Shown in pieces: positions 58,139 to 64,000 of a DNA stretch of 64,000 nucleotides. The stretch lies in contig NC_064001.1 of assembly GCF_932276165.1 (NCBI RefSeq), positions 9,679,501 to 9,743,500 of the forward strand, given 5' to 3'. A program made the position numbers and the translations under genes. Position 1 is the stretch's first letter. Each line of letters starts with the position of its first letter. This DNA comes from Plutella xylostella (taxonomy: Eukaryota; Arthropoda; Insecta; Lepidoptera; Plutellidae). The notes under the pieces are model-generated. The model searched no databases. It was not told the DNA's origin and worked only from the letters and a program-made list of their open reading frames with translations.

Positions 58139-58164
58139 TTTGGTATTCCAGTTAAGGGTTTGTA

Positions 58165-58270
58165 CACAAAACTGCGTTACAACGTCGCATCGTAAAAACC
58201 TGCGACAGTAATCAAAACTGTCAAAACAGTCGCTGATTTTTGCTATGCGACGTCGCAACGCAGTTTTGTG
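58165..58270. repeat. Hairpin MITE in the 3' UTR of the beta-propeller gene
   Basis: The arms CACAAAACTGCGTT with ACGTCGCAT and their reverse complement at 58238-58270 surround about 45 bp. It lies just after the stop codon and would fold in the mRNA. Confidence 0.65.
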
Positions 58271-59292
58271 GTTGTCTGGTTAGCACGGACCGAGTGACTG
58301 TTCGGGTGATACATAAATGTCTAAACAAATGCGCTATTTTTCGAAAATCTTCAAGACTGATTGTGATATAATGTATCATGTTTGTGATATTAATTTATTG
58401 AAATAAAAAAATTTAAGTATAGTTTTTAAAACAGGTTTATTTCCTAGCTAACATGTAACGACTTAGTATTCACATCCATACACAACAATCATTCGACAAC
58501 ACACATTTATACAGCTCATAATGACTTCATTATCAATCATACCTTTAACATTCAACTTAGTAGTTTTAAGTATATTGGAAAACAATGGCAAAATATTTAA
58601 AATTACAGAGTTAACATCAATAATAAACAGGGAAAGAAAGAATAACTTAAAATCTTTAAATGCACACGAGTTTCGGTTCAGTTTTGATCCACTTTAATAG
58701 TTTCACACCAATTTCTTATTTTTCATGTAATTCATCGCTTTTTACTCCAAAAACTGGAACATAAGAAAGATTCTTAGTAAATTGCGATTTGTGCATAAGT
58801 TTTCGTTCAAAAATGATTTTATTTTTCTACGTAAGCTATAGCGGGGTCAGTGGAGTGCACATTCAGTGAGATTTTAATCCCAAACTAATCCAGTAAGTAC
58901 CAACTTCGCTTCAGTTTAGAAACTTCAGTTTAGAAAGAAAGAAAGAAAGAAAATGTTTATTCAGTGCACTGCAAACACACACCAAAAACAAACAGAAAAA
59001 AAAGTAAAAAGTACACAAAAAATAAAATAAAAACAATGTAGGTACAGTACAAGGTCCTGAAAACGAAAGTGGATCCTAACTTTTAATTACAATGATAAAT
59101 ACTTTTCAGTTGGACTGTACAACTACAAATGAAACAAAAACAATAGGTACTTAGGTGTGTGTTGCCAAGCACCGAAACGGACGGCGGCTCAGCTTATGCG
59201 GTGATAGGGGTTTATACCTACTACCGCGCTGATTTTCAGCCGCTTCCCCTGTGATGCCACTGATTCAGCTTTAATTTTTTCAACCAGAAGGG

Positions 59293-59417
59293 CTAGCATG
59301 GAGCGCATTTAAGACGTGACATAAGTTTTGCATCGCGCTCACTTACATCGCACAGCCTCAAGAGCGAGCGCGACGGAGAACTTTTGTCACGTCTTAAATG
59401 CGCCCCGTGCTACTAGC
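59293..59417. repeat. Hairpin MITE, second copy
   Basis: This is the longer version of the element at 47816-47900. Its arms start near GCTAGCATGGAGCGCATTT and match the right end with few differences. Confidence 0.7.
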
Positions 59418-59602
59418 CCAGAACAACAGAGTATTGCACATACATACGCGATTCAAACTACCCGCTTTACACTACAAGACCCAATCTTTCCCATACGCCT
59501 TTAAAACCGCACAATCGAACATGCGATCTCAAACCATATGGGGTCAACGGCCACCCAAGCCGCCATTTTAGATTCAAGATGGCGGCAACTAAGTAGGGGG
59601 CG

Positions 59603-62592
59603 CTAACGTCGCGTGAACGTCTTCAGCCAGCTACTGGTGAGAGGGAGCGCGCTAGTCTTGCCGTCCTTTTCCTTCTCCTCCATCTGTTCCATGAGTTTCC
59701 TCTGGTTCTCTCTGAACGCGGCTATGGGGTCGTCGAACTGGCTGTAGTAGGTCAACACTTCGCGCACGTCTATCACGTTGGACATCGCGATCGCTGTGGA
59801 AATATATTTAGGTTTTAGTTGATTGTTATAAGGACGGTTATGGGAAATGTGGTGGGGAAAGCCTGTAGGTATATCTAGACATAGCACACCTAGATGTGTG
59901 ATTTGTGGAGTGAACCTACACATATGCAACATCAAAAAAAAACGGCGATACAGCTCGCGACCTATCACGTGAGTGCGAATATACAGAGAAAAGCGGGTGA
60001 CTTTGCTTGCATGAGCATATTCTTATGTGTATACTTCTATACCTATCAATATGCAATGGACCAGCGTAGCATTATAGGAAATCGGTTCAAGCTTAAGGAA
60101 TTTAGACCTTTAACCTCCAACGTACTGGGAAACAATCCTCAAACATACGCCTAAGCTCAGTACAGCACAGTTAAAGTTTTTGCACACGGTGTGCGGATGA
60201 GTCAATAACTACCCTATCCTCTACACACTAAGGTGCAACTCACTCTGCAGCAGGTTGGTCCAGCAGGGCGGTGTCTATCTAATAAGCACCCTATGCTCTA
60301 CACACTAAGGTGCAACTCACTTTGCACCAAGTTTCTGAGGTCCAATAGAACGTTGTCTATCTAATAAGCACCCTATGCTCTACACACTAAGGTGCAACTC
60401 ACTCTGCAGCAAGTTTCTGATGTCCAATAGAGCGGTGTCTATCTAATAAGCACCCTGTGCTCTACACACTAAGGTGCAACTCACTCTGCAGCAGGTTAGC
60501 CAGGTCTAGCAGGGCGGTGTCGTCGTCCGTGCCCTTCCACTTCTTCAGTATGAGCGAGTTCTGCGGGTGGAACTTGATCGCCTGCTTGTTCCAGTCCACC
60601 ACGATCACCTGCAATGTCGGGAACGTTTTATTGTCATGATGATGATGATGATGTCTTCCAAGCCGATACGGCTACGGCGACTGCTAATGGAGATTTAGGC
60701 TTTGTTGGTGTGCCCGGATGTGGCTTATGTCAAATGTCTTTATTGTCATACGGCATACTGAAATAGTGAACAGTGGGGTTAGCACCACCGAACATCCATA
60801 AGCAGTGTAAGCAGCGTCGCTCGCTTGTCAAATCTGACGTAGCTTGTATGAATCTGACAGATGATTAACAGGCGAGCGGCGTTACTTATGAATTGTTCAT
60901 TGCTAATGTTCGGTGGTGGTAACCCCACTGATCAGATATTATAGGGAGTGCATTATCCTATGCAACATTCACACTTTGGCCCAGGTTAGCCGTTCTGCAT
61001 TACATGGTTTAATATGCCAATAAAAACAAATGGCGACTAAGCGAATGCCTTTTGAAGGCACGGCGAACGCAACGTGAAAATGAATTAATATTGATGACAA
61101 AGAAAATATAAGTAGGGTGGTTGAGGGGTCGATTTAGTGCCTAAATAGAATAGAATATAATACCTACAATAGAATAGATATTCTTTATTTGTACACAAAA
61201 ACATGGACAAAAATTACCAAAACTTAATCTAACACATATGTCTATGTATGGCGGCCTTATCGCTTAAAGCGATTTCTTCCAGGCAGCCTTTGGGTGGAAG
61301 GATATTTCGATGCAAAGGGTTAAGTAGATTCGATTCTTAAATGGCGCGGCTATTCAGCCCCTCCAGATTCTTCACGTGCACTCCGTCAATGAAATGCGTG
61401 GAGTCGCGGAACAGGCGGTACGACACCAGCTTGTTCTCCGGGTCCAGCTTGTCTATGACCGGCCAGATCATGAACGCGTTCTCGTTGGTGGATCGACCAC
61501 GAATGCACGCAAAACAACATACCAAGGACAAGTCCCTACTACCTATCTCATCAGACTTCTCCCTCGCACTAAAAGGTATATCGGAACGCGAACAAACGTA
61601 AGTGCAAGCGGTCTGCTGCCGCTACTCGGGTTTGTTATCGACCGAGATAAACGTCAATACATCGCGATTTCACATAAATACAGCGCTGTGATTCGTGGGA
61701 CGCAAATTAAAGTTTATCGACATCAATAACGAACCCATGTAGCCGCCGCTGATAACATTGGTTACCAAGTTTTGTAATGGCCCAAGCCACACATACCTTG
61801 GACAAGTCCCTATTCAGCCCCTCCAGATTCTTCACGTGCACTCCGTCAATGAAATGCGTGGAGTCGCGGAACAGGCGGTAGGACACCAGCTTGTTCTCCG
61901 GGTCCAGCTTGTCTATGACCGGCCAGATCATGAACGCGTTCTCGTTGGTGAAGATGATCACTTCGTAGTCCGAGCTGGCGACCTGTTGGAGGAACTGGTC
62001 CACGCCGGGGCGCTTCTTGAACCTGCGGAGTTGTATAAATTATCATCATTGGTATCAATGTGTTTGCCATTCCGAAAAATATATTTAAAAAAAACTCTCT
62101 TATCTAGCTCTAAGATAAAAGCCTACGCGCACTAATCTGTGGCAGACTAGATTAATTGCACAGTCAATAGCAGCCACATAAATTTTCTTGTATCACTGGC
62201 AATGGGCAGTCAGTTAGCTGCTGTGTAAGCAAGCGAGTTTTATTGGCTGCCGCAGCCACCAATTCCTGGCTAGTACAGCTAATATTATAAATGCGAAAGT
62301 TACTGTGTCCGTCTGTCTGTTACTCTTTCACGCCAAAACTACTGAACGGATTTGAATGAAATTTGGTATAGATACGGTCTAGACCCTGGGATAGAACATA
62401 GGCTACTTCTTATCCCGGAATTCCCACGGGAAAACTTTTAAAGGCGAAGCGGAGCTCGCGGGAACAGCTAGTAAAATATATTTTTTTACTGTCTGTAGCA
62501 GCCTGGCTAGAGAGTTACCTCCACCCGGTCTGGTAGGACCAGTCGGGGTGCACCAGCACGTCGGTGAACTCGAGCCCCAGCTTGTAGGTGGG
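59603..62592 (-). CDS. TIM50: TIM50, mitochondrial import receptor (5' end outside or not found)
   Basis: TIM50 sits in the inner mitochondrial membrane and passes preproteins from the outer-membrane complex to the TIM23 channel. Four exons read in phase, in transcription order: 62519-62592, 61797-62022, 60485-60608 and 59603-59793 (stop TAG). They give 204 residues of the FCP1-like (HAD-fold) domain and C-terminus. Landmarks are LEFTDVLVHPDWSYQTGW, FKKRPGVDQFLQQ, IIFTNENAFMIWPVIDKLDP, LFRDSTHFIDGVHVKNLEGL, VIVVDWNKQAIKFHPQN and YYSQFDDPIAAFRENQRKLM. The presequence, transmembrane and early FCP1 exons were not found up to 64000. Two exons carry partial tandem copies, and a snapback repeat abuts the first exon. 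Confidence 0.88.
60221..60482 (-). repeat. Three tandem partial copies of the end of TIM50 exon 60485-60608
   Basis: The last 35 or so bases of the exon, its donor and about 40 bp of intron recur at roughly 79-bp spacing (near 60244, 60323 and 60402). They keep blocks such as AAGGTGCAACTCACTCTGCA. All lie on the downstream side of the exon in the transcription direction. Confidence 0.75.
60771..60930. repeat. Hairpin MITE in a TIM50 intron
   Basis: The ends are 25-bp inverted repeats starting CAGTGGGGTTA, with one mismatch around 110 bp. No clear target duplication was seen. Confidence 0.65.
61150..61330 (-). repeat. 3' end of a CR1/Jockey-type LINE in a TIM50 intron
   Basis: The block 'ggcggccttatcgct' with 'gatttcttccaggcagcc' matches the 3' UTRs of the LINEs at 2280-3996 and 42431-43560. 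The tail is (AATAG)n-like (61145-61175). Confidence 0.6.
61351..61492 (-). repeat. Partial copy of the interior of TIM50 exon 61797-62022
   Basis: 142 bp nearly identical to 61811-61950; I see one difference (61421 region, C for G). The copy lacks both exon ends. It must be recent, and it lies downstream in the transcription direction. Confidence 0.85.
62285..62472 (-). repeat. Short interspersed repeat typical of Lepidoptera, copy 3
   Basis: This is the reverse-complement counterpart of 11666-11858, from 'attataaatgcgaaagttac' to GGCGAAGCGGAGCTCGCGGG. It ends 46 bases from the TIM50 exon 62519-62592. Confidence 0.75.
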
Positions 62593-62608
62593 CTGGTAGG
62601 GCGGTGAC

Positions 62609-62758
62609 AACGACCTCGATGTAAAATTGTTTGAACGTTGTCTCTTTTCCCACTCCCGGCCACACCACCTATTTTACTTTTACTCATTCCAACATGACTT
62701 ACCCTTAATAAATTCAGTCAGATAAATTTCCTTCAAACAATTTTACATCGAGGTCGTT
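62609..62758. repeat. Snapback element next to a TIM50 exon
   Basis: The 27-bp arms (62609-62635 and 62732-62758, starting AACGACCTCGATGTAAAATT) are perfect inverted repeats around 96 bp. The element begins 17 bp upstream of the presumed acceptor of exon 62519-62592, where a pyrimidine tract would be expected. Confidence 0.7.
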
Positions 62759-63012
62759 TTGTACTAAAATAGCAATAACTTTTTTGTTAATTGAAACAAT
62801 AGCAACGTTTCATACCATTTTGGAAACTGCATTAAATGAGCAATCTTTTCAAATAAGGTGCTAGGTTTGCGTCGTATATTTTTTTACAGTATGTAGAGTC
62901 AAAGTTGTTTATAAAAAAATACGATTACCTTTTATGACTTTGAAAACCGTGTTTTTTTTAAACATACAGCATTACTGGATATTTTTTTTGACTGCGATCA
63001 ATAGCAGGGCTA

Positions 63013-63235
63013 TACAGGGTGATGCAAGACCAAACAAATTCTAAAAATATGGATTTTTGTACCGGCGGCACGCAAAAAACTGATCCAAGGTGTCGATTTT
63101 CAGCAAATTTGTAAAAGTGTCAATATCTCGAAAATTATCGAGTTTTTACTAAGGTCATATTGTGATATTCTGGCCTCTCATGAGCTGACCTATCAGCCCT
63201 TTAAGGGATGACGTTGACTTTTGGGACACCCTGTA
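63013..63235. repeat. Mariner-like MITE
   Basis: The ends TACAGGGTG.. and ..GGGACACCCTGTA are inverted repeats of the type common to insect mariner derivatives. TA lies on at least one side. It is non-coding. Confidence 0.5.
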
Positions 63236-63373
63236 TGTATAGTGCATGACGTCTCATACAACATGATATAATATGTTCTACTGGCTGTCTATACTATGAA
63301 AACGAAACGAACAAGTGACATTTAAAATTTATGGATTTGACAGCTGTCATAGTGGGCAAGCAAGAGTTTAGAT

Positions 63374-64000
63374 CCGGCTCGAAGGACCAATGTTAGGATC
63401 TTCTTGTGTGTTGTAACGTTGTAGACGTACATGTCTTTAATTAAACATATTTTTAAACTTAAACTAGCCTATTTTCTTATTTTAAAAATTAACTTCACAA
63501 TAAATAAAATAAAACATTAATTAAATCAAATAACTAAAACTAAATAACATTTTAAAACATAACTTCTTTTAAAGTACATTCGCACTCAAAATACTGAAAC
63601 GTAATCTGTAGTCATAAACAGTTTATGGTAGAAATTTAGTTTCATAAACCTGCCCACATTTTAATATTGGTAGAAATTTATTGTTCATAACCTGGTATTA
63701 TTTTTAACATTCCGTGACATCGTGACACTTTCAACGGCTGTCGCCGCTCGCTAGTGATTCATTAGCTTTGCCATCACTGGACTCGAACGTACGCTTGCGC
63801 ATCTGATTAATAATTGCTTTCGCACATATAACTGCGACTTTAAAGTAAATTTGAAATAGATAGTGCACCTTAAGTGTCCTAACCGTTCCGGGTCCGCTAT
63901 ACAAGGCGCTGCTGGCTCTGTGTACCTGTGTTTTACATAAATCCTCAAACCCCATATTGGGTAAGTTGTGAACAAATGTTATTTATTTTAATTTGTGTGC
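63374..64000 (-). mobile_element. Part of a second BEL-type LTR element (LTR end and primer site)
   Basis: Read on the - strand, an LTR-like end (..GATCCTAACA, low boundary 63391) is followed by TTGGTCCTTCGAGCCGG (63374-63390). That is a perfect tRNA-Tyr primer-binding site like that of the element at 19001. The LTR would extend upward from 63391, possibly beyond the window. No coding region follows at lower coordinates, so it is a remnant. A 74-residue frame at 63731-63955 has no recognised match. Confidence 0.45.

Larger units (their letters stand above)
58139..59602. other. Convergent intergenic region between the beta-propeller gene and TIM50
   Basis: It holds a hairpin at 58165-58270, the poly(A) signal at 58402, a (GAAA)n tail with a LINE-like 3' end on the - strand (about 58935-59060), and the MITE at 59293-59417. 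No gene was seen. Confidence 0.45.

Noticed and set aside
63731..63955. Small - strand gene of 74 residues
   Set aside because: No recognisable product or splice context. It probably lies within a BEL-type LTR.

Overview
The window reads as nuclear DNA of a moth or butterfly. It is AT-rich, with short host exons separated by large introns full of transposons. It carries repeat types that I recognise as typical of Lepidoptera: RTE- and CR1-type LINEs, a BEL/Pao element with a tRNA-Tyr primer site, and many small hairpin MITEs. No bacterial, organellar or CRISPR features were seen. Exon boundaries were called by eye from splice signals and closed reading phase.

Host genes, left to right. (1) The beta subunit of the Ral GTPase-activating complex (RalGAP-beta) runs on the + strand from before base 1 to 47762. 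Twenty exons were read in phase, in two blocks (107-11978 and 42184-47762) split by a 30-kb intron. (2) A complete secreted serine carboxypeptidase (439 aa, nine exons) lies on the - strand inside that intron (12304-18173). (3) A seven-exon + gene (48775-54765) encodes an unrecognised, largely disordered 1662-aa protein with a C-terminal membrane anchor. (4) A four-exon + gene (55621-58138, 636 aa) encodes a beta-propeller-like protein, possibly TAF1C. (5) The C-terminal part of TIM50, a mitochondrial import receptor, is on the - strand (59603-62592).

The 30-kb intron is a transposon graveyard. A young BEL/Pao element (19001-32160) has its pol broken by a 1.4-kb DNA element (repeat A). Repeat A in turn holds a MITE and a CR1-like LINE. 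A second repeat A sits alone inside the carboxypeptidase gene. Further right, an ORF1-only LINE is split by an RTE-type LINE, whose own ORF1 is split by a MULE-like element. A mariner/IS630-type DDE element follows.

The most unusual signal is in the host genes. At least eight exons, in three genes on both strands, are accompanied by tandem partial copies. These usually contain the 3' part of the exon, its splice donor and the start of the intron, and most lie just downstream of the real exon. Several copies keep phase and could act as cassette or alternative exons. A dispersed motif, CCTGGTACTT, recurs just after the donors of unrelated RalGAP-beta exons. Its exact complement lies beside two acceptors. 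This could reflect the duplication mechanism, an introner-like repeat, or RNA pairing that selects exons. An assembly artefact must also be excluded.
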